A stretch of DNA of 64,000 bases from Sphingopyxis panaciterrae (GCF_011762125.1 NZ_JAASQN010000001.1:372001-436000), one strand, 5' to 3'. Numbered from the stretch's first letter, positions 47,429 through 56,924 are shown. The notes: generated from the letters alone by a model not told the origin. A program made the numbers and translations.

Positions 47429-48028
47429 ATGAGGTCGCTGTTATACGCCGTCGGGCCGCTGCTGTTCGACTCGCTGGGCGTGATCGTCTTTGCCATATTG
47501 CTCGGCTTGGGGACCGACCTCGTCGTTGCGACGATCGCGGGTACCGCTGCGGCGGTCGCCGTGGTCGGCACGGAAATGGCGCGTGGGAAACGCGTGGCGG
47601 CGCTGCAATGGATCAGCCTCGCGATGGTGCTCTTTTCCGCCGCCGCGACGATGCTGACGGGCGATCCGCGCTTCGTCATGGTCAAGCCGAGCGTCGTTTA
47701 CCTGATCGTCGGCGCGGCGATGCTGCGCCGCGGCTGGCTGAACCGTTATATCCCGCCCGAGCAACTAGCGCTGGTCGGCGATGTAATGGACCGGTTCGGA
47801 TATATTTGGGCGGGCATGATGTTCGCGACCGCGATCGCGAACCTTGTCATCGCCGTCGCTTTCACCGCGTGGTGGCCGCTGTTCGCAGGGGTGTTTCCGC
47901 TGGCGTCGAAGCTTGGCCTTTTCGCCATTCACTTCGCGGCCGTGCAGCTGGTCGGCAACAAACGCGCGCGGAAACAAGGGGAAGGAACGACCGAGCGCCC
48001 TTTGGCACCGATCCTCGCCGCTGAGTAG
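47429..48028 (+). CDS. IspZ/YciB-like inner membrane protein
   Basis: The 199-residue protein has five or six hydrophobic segments and the septation-protein-A pattern (LLYAVGPLLFDSLGVIVFAIL, then GDPRFVMVKPSVVYLIVGAAML, with a central FxxxKPS). YciB/IspZ proteins affect cell envelope and septum integrity. I chose the ATG at 47429 after AAAGGA rather than the ATG at 47345, which would add 28 polar residues. It ends 6 bases before the convergent lysC stop, within a shared palindrome. Confidence 0.82.
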   Translation: MRSLLYAVGPLLFDSLGVIVFAILLGLGTDLVVATIAGTAAAVAVVGTEMARGKRVAALQWISLAMVLFSAAATMLTGDPRFVMVKPSVVYLIVGAAMLRRGWLNRYIPPEQLALVGDVMDRFGYIWAGMMFATAIANLVIAVAFTAWWPLFAGVFPLASKLGLFAIHFAAVQLVGNKRARKQGEGTTERPLAPILAAE

Positions 48029-48044
48029 GAAATCCTACTCGGCG
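48019..48044. terminator. Palindrome containing both stop codons of convergent genes
   Basis: CGCTGAGTAGGA-AA-TCCTACTCGGCG is a 12-bp hairpin (one wobble pair). The TAG of the IspZ-like gene (48026-48028) and the TAG of lysC (48035-48037) sit symmetrically inside it, and both proteins end in Ala-Glu. It has no T-tract, so it is at most a weak two-way terminator. Confidence 0.6.
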
Positions 48045-49282
48045 TCGAGGCCATAAGCGGTGTGGAGGACGCGCACGCCGAGTTCGGTCTCATCCTCGTC
48101 GATCAGCACGCTGACCTTGATCTCGCTGGTCGAAATCGCCTGGATGTTGATGCCGCGGTCGGCCAGCGCGCGGAACATCGTGCTGGCGACCCCGGCGTGG
48201 CTCTTCATACCGACACCGACGACGCTGATCTTCGCGATCTTGTCGTCGCTGATGATGCGGTTGAAACCGATCTTGTCCTTTGCAGCTTCGAGCAGGTCGA
48301 TCGAACGGAGCAGGTCGACGGCCGGGACGGTGAAGGTGACGTCGGTCTCGCCCTTTTCGCGGCCGACATTCTGGATGATCATGTCGACGTTGATCCCGGC
48401 CGCGGCGAGCGGGCCGAAGATGTTGGCGACCGCGCCGGGCTTGTCGGGCACGCGCGTGACGATGATCTTCGCCTCATTCTTGTCATGGGCGATCCCGGTG
48501 ATCAGCTGCCGTTCCATCTGATGTTCCTCTATTTCCTCGTCGCTGACGATCATCGTGCCTTGCTTGGGGGCCTCGTCGCCTTCGACGAAGCTGGAGAGGA
48601 CCTGCACGCGCACGCCCTCCTTCATCGCGAGCCCGACCGACCGGGTCTGCAGCACCTTGGCCCCGACGCTCGCGAGTTCGAGCATTTCTTCATAAGTGAC
48701 AAAATCGAGCTTGCGCGCGCGGGCGACGATGCGCGGGTCGGTGGTGTAAACGCCGTCAACATCGGTGTAGATGTCGCAGCGGTCAGCCTTCACCGCCGCC
48801 GCGACCGCGACCGCGCTGGTATCCGATCCGCCGCGGCCCAGTGTCGAGATGCGGCCATCGTCCATCATGCCCTGAAAGCCTGGGATCACCGCGACTTCGC
48901 CCTTGGCCATCGCCGCGCCGAGCGCGCCGGTGTCGATATCGGCTATGCGCGCCCGCGCATGCGCTTCTTCGGTGCGGATCGGCAGCTGCCAGCCGAGCCA
49001 GCTTCGCGCCGGGGTGCCCATCGCCTGCAACGTCAGTGCCAGCAGCCCCGAGGTGACCTGTTCGCCCGCGGCGACGACGACGTCATATTCGGCGGGGTCG
49101 TAGCGCGGGTTCGCCTCGCGGCAGAAATTGACCAGCCGGTCGGTTTCGCCCGCCATCGCCGAGACGACGACCGCAACCTCATTGCCATTGGCGACTTCGC
49201 GCGTGACGAGTTTCGCCACGGTGCGAATCCGCTCGGTACCCGCCATCGACGTGCCCCCGAATTTCATCACGATCCGCGCCAT
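48035..49282 (-). CDS. lysC: Aspartate kinase
   Basis: The 415-residue protein has the kinase signature KFGGTSMAG near the start, the substrate region GRGGSDTSAVAVAAAVKAD, and two C-terminal ACT domains (VPDKPGAVANIFGPLAAAGINVDMI and KISVVGVGMKSHAGVASTMFRAL). It phosphorylates aspartate, the first step to lysine, threonine, methionine and diaminopimelate. The ACT domains imply feedback inhibition. The start at 49282 (MARIV) is standard. ubiG begins divergently at 49504, so the 221-bp space holds both promoters. Confidence 0.98.
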   Translation of the reverse strand: MARIVMKFGGTSMAGTERIRTVAKLVTREVANGNEVAVVVSAMAGETDRLVNFCREANPRYDPAEYDVVVAAGEQVTSGLLALTLQAMGTPARSWLGWQLPIRTEEAHARARIADIDTGALGAAMAKGEVAVIPGFQGMMDDGRISTLGRGGSDTSAVAVAAAVKADRCDIYTDVDGVYTTDPRIVARARKLDFVTYEEMLELASVGAKVLQTRSVGLAMKEGVRVQVLSSFVEGDEAPKQGTMIVSDEEIEEHQMERQLITGIAHDKNEAKIIVTRVPDKPGAVANIFGPLAAAGINVDMIIQNVGREKGETDVTFTVPAVDLLRSIDLLEAAKDKIGFNRIISDDKIAKISVVGVGMKSHAGVASTMFRALADRGINIQAISTSEIKVSVLIDEDETELGVRVLHTAYGLDAE

Positions 49283-49503
49283 GTCGCCCCGCTTTCCCGT
49301 CCTGGTTTCTGCCGCGCCTTTTTCAAGCATTTCTGCGGCGCTCGCGCTGTTAGGCAAGGGGGAGGGCGATGGCAAGGCGGCGATCATCGCGCGGCGATAT
49401 ATTTTCTTGCCGGAGGGAAACCGAAACACGGTTTTCTGTCGATGATCGGGCAGGCGAGGGTAATTTTCTTGCGCTGGACTGGCCGCAGTGCCAAATCGCG
49501 GGG

Positions 49504-50229
49504 ATGAACGCCGCGACGATCAACCCGCACGAAGCCGCCCATTTCGGTGCGCTGGCCGCCGACTGGTGGGATCCGCACGGGTCGTCGGCGATGCTTCACA
49601 AGCTGAACCCGGTACGCCTCTCTTACATCCGCGCGCGGATCGACGCGCATTGGCATGGCGATACGCGTGCGCGTCATCCGCTCGCGGGCCGCACCGCGCT
49701 CGACGTCGGGTGCGGGGCCGGGCTGCTCGCCGAACCGCTGGCGCGTCTGGGAGCCCAGGTGACCGGTGTCGACGCGGCGCCCGAAAATATCGCTGCCGCC
49801 CGCGACCATGCGGCGGGGCAGGGGCTGGCGATTGCCTATCATGCCGGCGAGCTTGCCGCGCTGCCGGCGGCGACCTTCGATCTCGTCACCTCGATGGAGG
49901 TGGTCGAGCATGTCACCGACCCGGCCGCGTTCATCGGCGAGCTTGCGGCGCGGCTGGCGCCGGGCGGGCTGATGATCTTGTCGACTCCCAATCGCACGAT
50001 GCTGTCGAAGCTGCTTCTCGTCGAAGCGGCCGAGCGGATCGGCGCGGTGCCGCGCGGGACGCACGACTGGGATCAGTTCCTGCGGCCCGAGGAACTCACG
50101 AAATTGCTCGCAGATGCGGGGCTGGAGGTCACCGACCGCACCGGCCTGTCGCCGTCGCCCGCCAAGGGGTTCAAGCTCGGCGGCAGCGAGGTGCTGAACT
50201 ATCTGGTCGCGGCGCGGTGGCCGGCGTAA
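49504..50229 (+). CDS. ubiG: UbiG: ubiquinone O-methyltransferase
   Basis: The 241-residue class I methyltransferase shows the SAM motif LDVGCGAGLLAEPLA, the acidic second motif (VTGVDAAPENI), and the UbiG-type HWWDPxG-like start (AADWWDPHGSSAMLHKLNPVRLSYI) with the C-terminal SPSPAKGFKLG. It carries out both O-methylations in ubiquinone synthesis using SAM. The start at 49504 gives the usual length. The lysC-ubiG divergent arrangement is common in alphaproteobacteria. Its end overlaps the following broken gene. Confidence 0.96.
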   Translation: MNAATINPHEAAHFGALAADWWDPHGSSAMLHKLNPVRLSYIRARIDAHWHGDTRARHPLAGRTALDVGCGAGLLAEPLARLGAQVTGVDAAPENIAAARDHAAGQGLAIAYHAGELAALPAATFDLVTSMEVVEHVTDPAAFIGELAARLAPGGLMILSTPNRTMLSKLLLVEAAERIGAVPRGTHDWDQFLRPEELTKLLADAGLEVTDRTGLSPSPAKGFKLGGSEVLNYLVAARWPA

Positions 50230-50818
50230 GCCGCGATCCGCGCGTCGACGCCTATATTGCGGCGCGGCAGGCCTTTGCCCGGCCGATCCTGAACCATCTG
50301 CGCGAACTGGTGCACCGGCATGCACCGGGAGCGGAAGAAACGCTGAAATGGGGCGTGCCGCATTTCGGGCTGAATGGCCAGAATCTCGCGGGCATGGCGG
50401 CGTTCAAGGAGCATGCGACCTTCGGCTTCTGGCGCGATGAAGAGGTCACGGGCTCGCCGCGCGACACCGGTGCGATGGGGAGCATGGGGCGGCTTGCGAC
50501 GCTGGCCGACCTGCCCGGCGACGAGCAGATGGCCGCCTGGATCGCCAAGGCAGCGGGCTTTGCGGCGAGGGCAAGCCCAAGCGCCCGGCGCCGACGCCCA
50601 AGGCGGCGCCCGACCTGCCCGCCGATTTGGGCATCGCGTTGAAAGCAAACGCTGCGGCGCAGGACCATTGGGATGCTTTCTCGCCCGGCAAGCGGCGCGA
50701 CTATATCGAATGGGTGCTGGAGGCGAAGCGCGAGGAAACGCGCGTCAAGCGGATCGCGACGATCGTCGCGCAAGTCGCCGAGGGTAAGGATCGCAATTGG
50801 AAATATAAGGGCTGTTAG
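50217..50818 (+). pseudogene. YdeI/OmdA-like DUF1801 gene with a frameshift
   Basis: The first frame, from a GTG at 50217, encodes DUF1801 (YIAARQAFARPILNHLREL, ETLKWGVPHFGL) up to about residue 115, then turns into Arg/Pro-rich nonsense. The next frame continues the family: EGKPKRPAPTPKAAPDLPAD, then AFSPGKRRDYIEWVLEAKRE and a stop at 50818. The break lies at about 50560-50567 (TTTGCGGCGAGGGC), where one missing base would restore one ~200-residue protein. It is either a real pseudogene or a sequencing error in a GC-rich run. The function of the family is not known. Confidence 0.85.
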
Positions 50819-50836
50819 GCCAGCCGCTGCCGTCGC

Positions 50837-50938
50837 TTAGACGTCGGGCTCGTCAGTGGATGCCGAGAACAGCCCGGAAAATGCGAGGATCAAGGCCGTG
50901 GCGACGCCCATGATGATCGCGATCCATGCACCGATCAT
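50837..50938 (-). CDS. Predicted single-helix micro-protein, 33 aa
   Basis: The ORF starts at an ATG 7 bases after GGGAGA. The product is MIGAWIAIIMGVATALILAF followed by SGLFSASTDEPDV: one membrane helix and a short acidic tail. The good ribosome site and typical layout of small membrane regulators support it. The GST start lies on the same strand but its stop is 22 bases upstream, so the two may share a transcript. No family is recognised. Confidence 0.5.
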   Translation of the reverse strand: MIGAWIAIIMGVATALILAFSGLFSASTDEPDV

Positions 50939-50959
50939 GACATATCTCCCATTTCCGCG

Positions 50960-51631
50960 TCAGAAATCGACATCCTCATAATATTTCGGCGGCGTCACGA
51001 TCTCCATCCGTTCTGCCAGAAGGGGGCGAAAGGAGGGGCGCGATTTCAGGCCCGAATACCAGCCCTTCGTCTGCTCATGTCCGGTCCAGTCGATGCCGCC
51101 CAGATAGTCGGCGACCGAGATATGCGCGGCCGCCGTCAGGTCGGCGAGCGTCATCGTCGCCCCGGCCAGCCAAGTGCGATGGTCGATCAGATAATCGACA
51201 TAGTCGAGGTGATTGTTCGCTGCCTTCATCGCCTCGCGCAGCGCGCCGCCATCGGGCGGCTGGCGATGGACGATGCGTTTCTGCATCCGCTCGAAAAGCA
51301 AAGGTCCGGTCACTTCATAATAGAAATCCTGGTCGAACCAGGCGACCAAGCGGCGGATTTCGGCGCGCTGCGCGGCGGTGCCGTTGATCATCGCCTTGCC
51401 TTCGACGGTTTCCTCGAAATATTCGGCGATCGCATTGCTGTCGATCAGCACCTGGCCGCGGCCTTCGTCGACCATCACAGGGGTGCGGCCGGCGGGGTTC
51501 AGATCGATGAATTCGTCGCGGCGCTCCCACGGCGATTCGCGCACGAGGTCATAACCGACGCCCTTCTCGCCCAGCAGCAGGCGAACCTTGCGCGAAAAGG
51601 GACAGAGCGGGAATTGGTAAAGTTGCCACAT
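50960..51631 (-). CDS. Glutathione S-transferase family protein
   Basis: The 223-residue protein has an N-terminal thioredoxin-like domain with a CPFS motif (YQFPLCPFSRKVRLLLGEKG), the glutathione-binding loop RTPVMVDEG and DSNAIAEYF, then an all-helical C-terminal domain (LADLTAAAHISVADYLGGIDW). The CPxS motif places it among Cys- or Ser-type GSTs. Substrate unknown. The start at 51631 is an ATG; the extra codons upstream (to 51667) are unlikely. Confidence 0.92.
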   Translation of the reverse strand: MWQLYQFPLCPFSRKVRLLLGEKGVGYDLVRESPWERRDEFIDLNPAGRTPVMVDEGRGQVLIDSNAIAEYFEETVEGKAMINGTAAQRAEIRRLVAWFDQDFYYEVTGPLLFERMQKRIVHRQPPDGGALREAMKAANNHLDYVDYLIDHRTWLAGATMTLADLTAAAHISVADYLGGIDWTGHEQTKGWYSGLKSRPSFRPLLAERMEIVTPPKYYEDVDF

Positions 51632-51701
51632 GTAGCTGGCATAGCGGCAGCAACCCCGCGGGCGCAACGGCTATGGTGCGGCGCTGCGCCGGGATTGTGG
51701 A

Positions 51702-52136
51702 TCAGCGGCGGGCCGCGTCGCGTTCGCGTTCCCACTGCGCGGCCATGTCGCGCGCCATGTCCTTGAGCACGGGGGCGTAAGCCGCGAGCGCCGAGGCGGC
51801 ATGACCCGCCATCCGCGTGCTCGCGCGCACATCGTCGCCAAGCCGTGCGGCATAATAGGGATCGTCGTGCCCCGCGACTTCGCCGAGCGTCGCATCGCGG
51901 GGAATATAAGCGGCGTCGGATTCGGGATCGACGCGCGCTACCGCTTCGGCGAGCGGGCCGACGTTGAGTTGCATCAGGGCGCCGACGAGCGCGGTGACGG
52001 TGTCGGCCATGCGATCCTGCGCCGCCGGATCGTTCAGCGTCGCGACGGCGCTTTGCATCTGGCCATCGGCGGCGGCAGCCGGGAACGGCGCAGCGAGCGC
52101 GAGCAGGGGAAGGGCGGCAAGGGTCAGGCGGGTCAT
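51702..52136 (-). CDS. Periplasmic protein of unknown function, 144 aa
   Basis: The product has a clear signal peptide (MTRLTLAALPLLALAAPFPAAAA) followed by a mostly helical acidic domain (LNDPAAQDRMADTVTALVGALMQLNVGPLAEAVARVDP) and an Arg-rich C-terminus. No cysteines are seen and no family is recognised. It stands alone between the GST gene and the REP hairpin after gltB. Confidence 0.8.
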   Translation of the reverse strand: MTRLTLAALPLLALAAPFPAAAADGQMQSAVATLNDPAAQDRMADTVTALVGALMQLNVGPLAEAVARVDPESDAAYIPRDATLGEVAGHDDPYYAARLGDDVRASTRMAGHAASALAAYAPVLKDMARDMAAQWERERDAARR

Positions 52137-52261
52137 TGGGTCATCCTTTCGAAGGACGCATATTCCATCAAAGCCGCATTGCTACCGGATCGACGCTTTC
52201 GCTGGGCTGAACGGTGGGCAGCGATGCGATGAAGTGCCGCGAGCGCGCGATAGAATATTCT

Positions 52262-52289
52262 CGTCATCCCGGCCGTCGCCGGGATGACG
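52262..52289. repeat. REP-like hairpin after gltB
   Basis: CGTCATCCCGG-(CCGTCG)-CCGGGATGACG is a single 11-bp hairpin of the second REP type. It follows the gltB stop (52303, minus strand) by 13 bases and may protect the mRNA 3' end or end transcription. Confidence 0.8.
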
Positions 52290-52302
52290 ATTGGAACGCA
52301 TT

Positions 52303-55300
52303 CTACTCAGCCGCGACCACCTCGACCTCTTCCTCGTTCAGCGAATGGGTGAGCCGGCTGATCATTTCCTTCGGGCAGACCTGCCAGAAACGCTCTTTCC
52401 AGCGGTCCCAGTCGGCGAGGATCTCGTCGGACCATTTGCTGCCCGTCGCCTTGGCATGATCTTCGATCAGAGCCCGGAGCACGCCTTCCCAATGCGAACT
52501 GGCAAGGCGCTGCCAGACGATCGATTCGCCATTGGCATGGCGTTCGAAGCTTTCGTCGCTGTCGAGGATGAAGGCCATGCCGCCGGTCATGCCGGCGCCG
52601 AAGTTCGATCCGACGGGTCCCAGGATCACCGCGGTGCCGCCGGTCATATATTCGCAGCCGTTGGCGCCGCAGCCCTCGACAACGACTTGCGCGCCCGAGT
52701 TGCGGACCGCGAAACGCTCTCCCGCCTGGCCCGCCGCGAGCAGGGTGCCCGCGGTCGCGCCGTAAAGGACGGTGTTGCCGATAATGCTGTTGTGCTGGCT
52801 GACCAGCGGGCTCGACACCGTCGGGCGCACAATGATCCGCCCGCCCGACAGGCCCTTGCCGACATAATCATTGGCGTCGCCGAACACTTCCAAGGTGATG
52901 CCGCTGCACAGGAAGGCGCCGAGCGACTGGCCGGCGGTGCCGCGCAGGCGGACCTGCACATGGTTGTCGGCGAGGCCCTTCATGCCGAAGCGTGCGGTGA
53001 CCTCGGCCGACAGGCGCGTGCCGACGGCGCGATGCGTGTTGCGGACGTTATAGGTCAGCTGCATGCGTTCGCCGCGATCGAACAGCGGCTTGGCGTCGTT
53101 CAGGATCTGCGCATCGAGGCTGTCGGGCACCGGGTTGCGGAAGTTCGGTCCCTGCGACCGGCGCTCCTCGTCGGGGGCGTCGACCTTGGCGAGGATCGGG
53201 TTGAGGTCGAGGTCGTCGAGATGCTCGGCGCCGCGGCTGACTTGACGGAGCAACTCGGTACGGCCGATCACCTCGTCGAGGCTGCGGCAACCGAGCTTGG
53301 CCAGGATTTCACGCACTTCCTCGGCGATGAAGGTCATCAGGTTGATGACCTTTTCGGGCGATCCGGTGAACTTCTGGCGAAGCTTCTCGTCCTGCGTGCA
53401 AACGCCGACGGGGCAGGTATTGCTGTGGCATTGGCGCACCATGATGCAGCCCATGGCGACAAGGCTCAAAGTGCCGATGCCATATTCCTCGGCGCCGAGG
53501 ATCGCGGCGATCACGATGTCGCGGCCGGTCTTGAGGCCGCCGTCGGTGCGCAGGCGGATGCGGTGGCGCAGCCCGTTGAGCGTGAGGACCTGGTTGACTT
53601 CGCTGAGGCCCATCTCCCACGGCGTGCCGGCATATTTGACACTCGTCTGGGGCGACGCGCCGGTGCCGCCGGTGTTGCCCGCGACGAGGATAACATCGGC
53701 ATGGGCTTTCGCGACGCCCGCCGCGACAGTGCCGATGCCCGCCGAACTGACGAGCTTGACGCAGACGCGCGCCTTCGGATTGATCTGCTTCAGGTCGTAG
53801 ATGAGCTGCGCCAGATCCTCGATCGAATAGATATCGTGGTGCGGCGGGGGCGAAATCAGCGTCACGCCCGGCGTCGCATGGCGCAGCCGCGCGATGAATT
53901 CGGTGACCTTGAAGCCGGGCAACTGGCCGCCTTCGCCGGGCTTGGCGCCCTGCGCGACCTTGATCTCGATCTCGTCGCAGGCGCCGAGATATTCGGCGGT
54001 GACCCCGAAGCGTCCCGACGCGATCTGCTTGATGTTGCTGTTGGCGTTGTCGCCATTGGCATAGGGCTGATACCGCTCGCTCGCTTCGCCGCCTTCGCCC
54101 GACACCGCCTTGGCGCCGATGCGGTTCATCGCGATCGCCAGCGTTTCATGCGCTTCGGGCGACAGGGCGCCGAGCGACATGCCGGGGGTCACGAAGCGCT
54201 TGCGGATTTCGGTGATCGCCTCGACGCTGTCGAGCGCGACGCCTTGGCTGGGATAGTTGAACTCCATCAGGTCGCGCAGATAAATGGGCGGCAGGTCGGC
54301 GACCCCGCGCGCGAACTGCAGGTAGGTCGAATAGCTGTCGGTGGCGACCGCGGTCTGCAGCAAATGCATCAGCTGCGCCGAATAGGCATGGGCTTCGCCG
54401 CCCGCGCGCTGGCGGTAGAAACCGCCGATCGGCAGGGTCGTGACGCGGGCGTCGAACGCCGCGTCATGCTTCTCGACCGCGTTGATGAACAGCGACTGAT
54501 AGCCCTCGCCCGAAATCTTCGCCGGCATGCCGGGGAAGAGGTCATTGACGAGCGCGCGCGACAGGCCGACCGCTTCGAAATTATAGCCGCCGCGATAGCT
54601 GGAGATCACCGCGATCCCCATCTTGGCGAGGATTTTGAGCAGGCCATCGTCGATCGCCTTGCGAAAGCGCAGGCGGCAATCGTCGAGCGACAATTCGCTG
54701 CCGAACAGGCCGCGCGCCTGCCGGTCGGCAATTGCCGCTTCGGTCAGATAGGCGTGGACCGTGGTTGCGCCGACGCCGATCAGCACCGCGAAAGCATGCG
54801 TATCGAGCACTTCCGCCGAACGGACGTTGATCGAGGCGTAGCTGCGCAGACCTTTTCTCACGAGGTGCGTGTGGACGGCGGCGGCGGCGAGCACCATCGC
54901 CATGCCGACGCGGCCTTCGCCGATATTCTGGTCGGTCAGGAACAATTCGCTGCGCCCGGCGCGCACCGCGTCCTCGGCCTCGCGACGAACACGCGCGATC
55001 GCCTCGCGCAGCGTTGCGGCGTCGCCGCCGGCGGCAAAGGTGCAGTCGATGTCGGCGACCGCATCGCCGAAATAGGCGCGCAGCCGATCCCAATCGTCGC
55101 CGACGAGCACGGGCGAATCGATCGCCAGCACGTGGTCGCTCTGCCCCTTTTCGTCGAGGATGTTGGCGAGGTTGGCAAAGCGCGTCTTCAGGCTCATCAC
55201 GTGCCGCTCGCGCAGACTGTCGATCGGCGGGTTGGTGACCTGGCTGAAATTCTGGCGGAAGAATTGCGCGACATGGCGCGGCTTGTCGGAAATGACGGCG

Positions 55301-56862
55301 AGCGGCGTGTCGTCGCCCATCGATCCGATCGCTTCCTTCGCATCCTCGACCATCGGCGAGAGGATGAGTTCCATATCCTCCATGGTCAGCCCGGCGGCGA
55401 CCTGGCGGCGCAAAAGCTCGGGACGGTCGAAGACCGGCAGGCTAGACTTGCCGCCCTTCGGTAGGTCGCCCATCGTCCGAAAACCCTTGACGCGCGCCGG
55501 ATAATCCTGCGCGTCGGCGATCAGATCCTTGATCGCGCGATCTTCGTACAGGACGCCCTCGTCGAGGTCGACGGCGATCATCTGGCCGGGGCCAAGGCGC
55601 CCCTTCTTGCGGATGCTGGCTTCGGGCAGCAACACCATGCCGCTTTCCGACCCGACGACGAGCAGATTGTCGGCGGTCAGCGTGTAGCGCAGCGGACGGA
55701 GCGCATTGCGGTCCATGCCGGCAACCGCCCAGCGGCCGTCGGTCATCGCGAGTGCGGCCGGGCCGTCCCACGGTTCCATGACGCTCGCGAGATAGGAATA
55801 GAGCGCGCGATGGTTGTCGGGCACGTCGCATTCATTCGTCCACGCTTCGGGAACGAGGATCAGCTTGGCGGTCGGGGCGTCGCGGCCGGCGCGGCACAGC
55901 GTCTCGAACACCGCGTCGAGTGCGGCGGTGTCGGATGCGCCCGCCGGGATCACCGGCTTGATGTCTTCACTATGCTCGCCGAACGCGAGGCTTGCCATCT
56001 TGATCTCGTGGCTCTTCATCCAGTTCTTGTTGCCGCGGATCGTGTTGATCTCGCCATTATGGGCGAGACAGCGGAACGGCTGGGCCAGCCACCATTGCGG
56101 AAAGGTGTTCGTCGAATAGCGCTGGTGAAAGATCGCGACGCGGCTTTCGAACAGCTTGTTCGTCAGGTCGGGGTAGAAATCGGCCAGGCTTTCGGCGAGG
56201 AACAGTCCCTTGTAGATGATCGAGCGGCACGACAGGCTGCAGATGTAAAAGTCGGCGATCTGCGCCGCGATCACCTTTTTCTCGATCCGGCGGCGGACGA
56301 GATAAAGCTGCTTTTCGAACTCGGCGAGCGACTGTTCGTCAGGCCCGAGTTCTTTGTTGCCGCTTTGCGGCAAGGGCGGACCCGCGATCATGATCTGCTC
56401 GATCTCGGGGCGCGTGCGCTGCGCCTTGTCGCCGATCACCGACACATCGACCGGCACCTGGCGCCAGCCATAGATGGTGAAGCCCGCGTCGATGATCTCG
56501 GCCTCCACGATCGTGCGGCATTCTTCCTGTGCGCCCAAGTCGGTGCGCGGCAGGAAGACCATGCCGACCGCGAGGCGGTTCGGGCGCACCTTGTGGCCTG
56601 ACGCGGCGATCGCATCGTCGAAGAAACGGACCGGCAGGTCGACATGGATGCCCGCGCCGTCGCCCGTCTTGCCGTCGGCATCGACCGCGCCGCGGTGCCA
56701 CACCGCCCGCAGCGCCTCGATCGCCGCCTCGACGACGCGGCGCGATGCCTTGCCGTCGGTCGCGGCGACGAGCCCGACGCCGCAGGCGTCGGATTCCATA
56801 TCGGGACGGTACATGCCCTCGGCGGCAAGCCGCGCATGGTCGGGCGTGGGGTAGTGGGTCAT
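52303..56862 (-). CDS. gltB: Glutamate synthase large subunit
   Basis: The 1519-residue protein has the class II glutaminase domain with its catalytic Cys after a 26-residue leader (ESDACGVG, C27), a central domain, the FMN-binding synthase domain, the 3Fe-4S cluster motif CIMVRQCHSNTCPVGVC and a GXG beta-helix at the C-terminus. It makes two glutamates from glutamine and 2-oxoglutarate with GltD. On this strand the order is gltD, DUF2059, gltB, with a REP hairpin before gltB, so the subunit genes are not adjacent. Confidence 0.98.
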   Translation of the reverse strand: MTHYPTPDHARLAAEGMYRPDMESDACGVGLVAATDGKASRRVVEAAIEALRAVWHRGAVDADGKTGDGAGIHVDLPVRFFDDAIAASGHKVRPNRLAVGMVFLPRTDLGAQEECRTIVEAEIIDAGFTIYGWRQVPVDVSVIGDKAQRTRPEIEQIMIAGPPLPQSGNKELGPDEQSLAEFEKQLYLVRRRIEKKVIAAQIADFYICSLSCRSIIYKGLFLAESLADFYPDLTNKLFESRVAIFHQRYSTNTFPQWWLAQPFRCLAHNGEINTIRGNKNWMKSHEIKMASLAFGEHSEDIKPVIPAGASDTAALDAVFETLCRAGRDAPTAKLILVPEAWTNECDVPDNHRALYSYLASVMEPWDGPAALAMTDGRWAVAGMDRNALRPLRYTLTADNLLVVGSESGMVLLPEASIRKKGRLGPGQMIAVDLDEGVLYEDRAIKDLIADAQDYPARVKGFRTMGDLPKGGKSSLPVFDRPELLRRQVAAGLTMEDMELILSPMVEDAKEAIGSMGDDTPLAVISDKPRHVAQFFRQNFSQVTNPPIDSLRERHVMSLKTRFANLANILDEKGQSDHVLAIDSPVLVGDDWDRLRAYFGDAVADIDCTFAAGGDAATLREAIARVRREAEDAVRAGRSELFLTDQNIGEGRVGMAMVLAAAAVHTHLVRKGLRSYASINVRSAEVLDTHAFAVLIGVGATTVHAYLTEAAIADRQARGLFGSELSLDDCRLRFRKAIDDGLLKILAKMGIAVISSYRGGYNFEAVGLSRALVNDLFPGMPAKISGEGYQSLFINAVEKHDAAFDARVTTLPIGGFYRQRAGGEAHAYSAQLMHLLQTAVATDSYSTYLQFARGVADLPPIYLRDLMEFNYPSQGVALDSVEAITEIRKRFVTPGMSLGALSPEAHETLAIAMNRIGAKAVSGEGGEASERYQPYANGDNANSNIKQIASGRFGVTAEYLGACDEIEIKVAQGAKPGEGGQLPGFKVTEFIARLRHATPGVTLISPPPHHDIYSIEDLAQLIYDLKQINPKARVCVKLVSSAGIGTVAAGVAKAHADVILVAGNTGGTGASPQTSVKYAGTPWEMGLSEVNQVLTLNGLRHRIRLRTDGGLKTGRDIVIAAILGAEEYGIGTLSLVAMGCIMVRQCHSNTCPVGVCTQDEKLRQKFTGSPEKVINLMTFIAEEVREILAKLGCRSLDEVIGRTELLRQVSRGAEHLDDLDLNPILAKVDAPDEERRSQGPNFRNPVPDSLDAQILNDAKPLFDRGERMQLTYNVRNTHRAVGTRLSAEVTARFGMKGLADNHVQVRLRGTAGQSLGAFLCSGITLEVFGDANDYVGKGLSGGRIIVRPTVSSPLVSQHNSIIGNTVLYGATAGTLLAAGQAGERFAVRNSGAQVVVEGCGANGCEYMTGGTAVILGPVGSNFGAGMTGGMAFILDSDESFERHANGESIVWQRLASSHWEGVLRALIEDHAKATGSKWSDEILADWDRWKERFWQVCPKEMISRLTHSLNEEEVEVVAAE

Positions 56863-56887
56863 CTTTGCAGTCCTGGTTCCGTTTTAT

Positions 56888-56915
56888 CGTCATCCCGGCG
56901 ACGGCCGGGATGACG
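56888..56915. repeat. REP-like hairpin between DUF2059 gene and gltB
   Basis: CGTCATCCCGG-(CGACGG)-CCGGGATGACG is the same second-type unit as at 52262, in the 62-bp space between the DUF2059 stop and the gltB start. Thus gltB is bracketed by two hairpins of the same family. Confidence 0.82.
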
Positions 56916-56924
56916 ATATCCGTG

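Noticed and set aside
50627..50818. A separate 63-aa gene at the end of the YdeI-like locus
   Set aside because: It lacks a ribosome site and continues the conserved C-terminus of the upstream family in the next frame, so a frameshifted single gene is the simpler reading.
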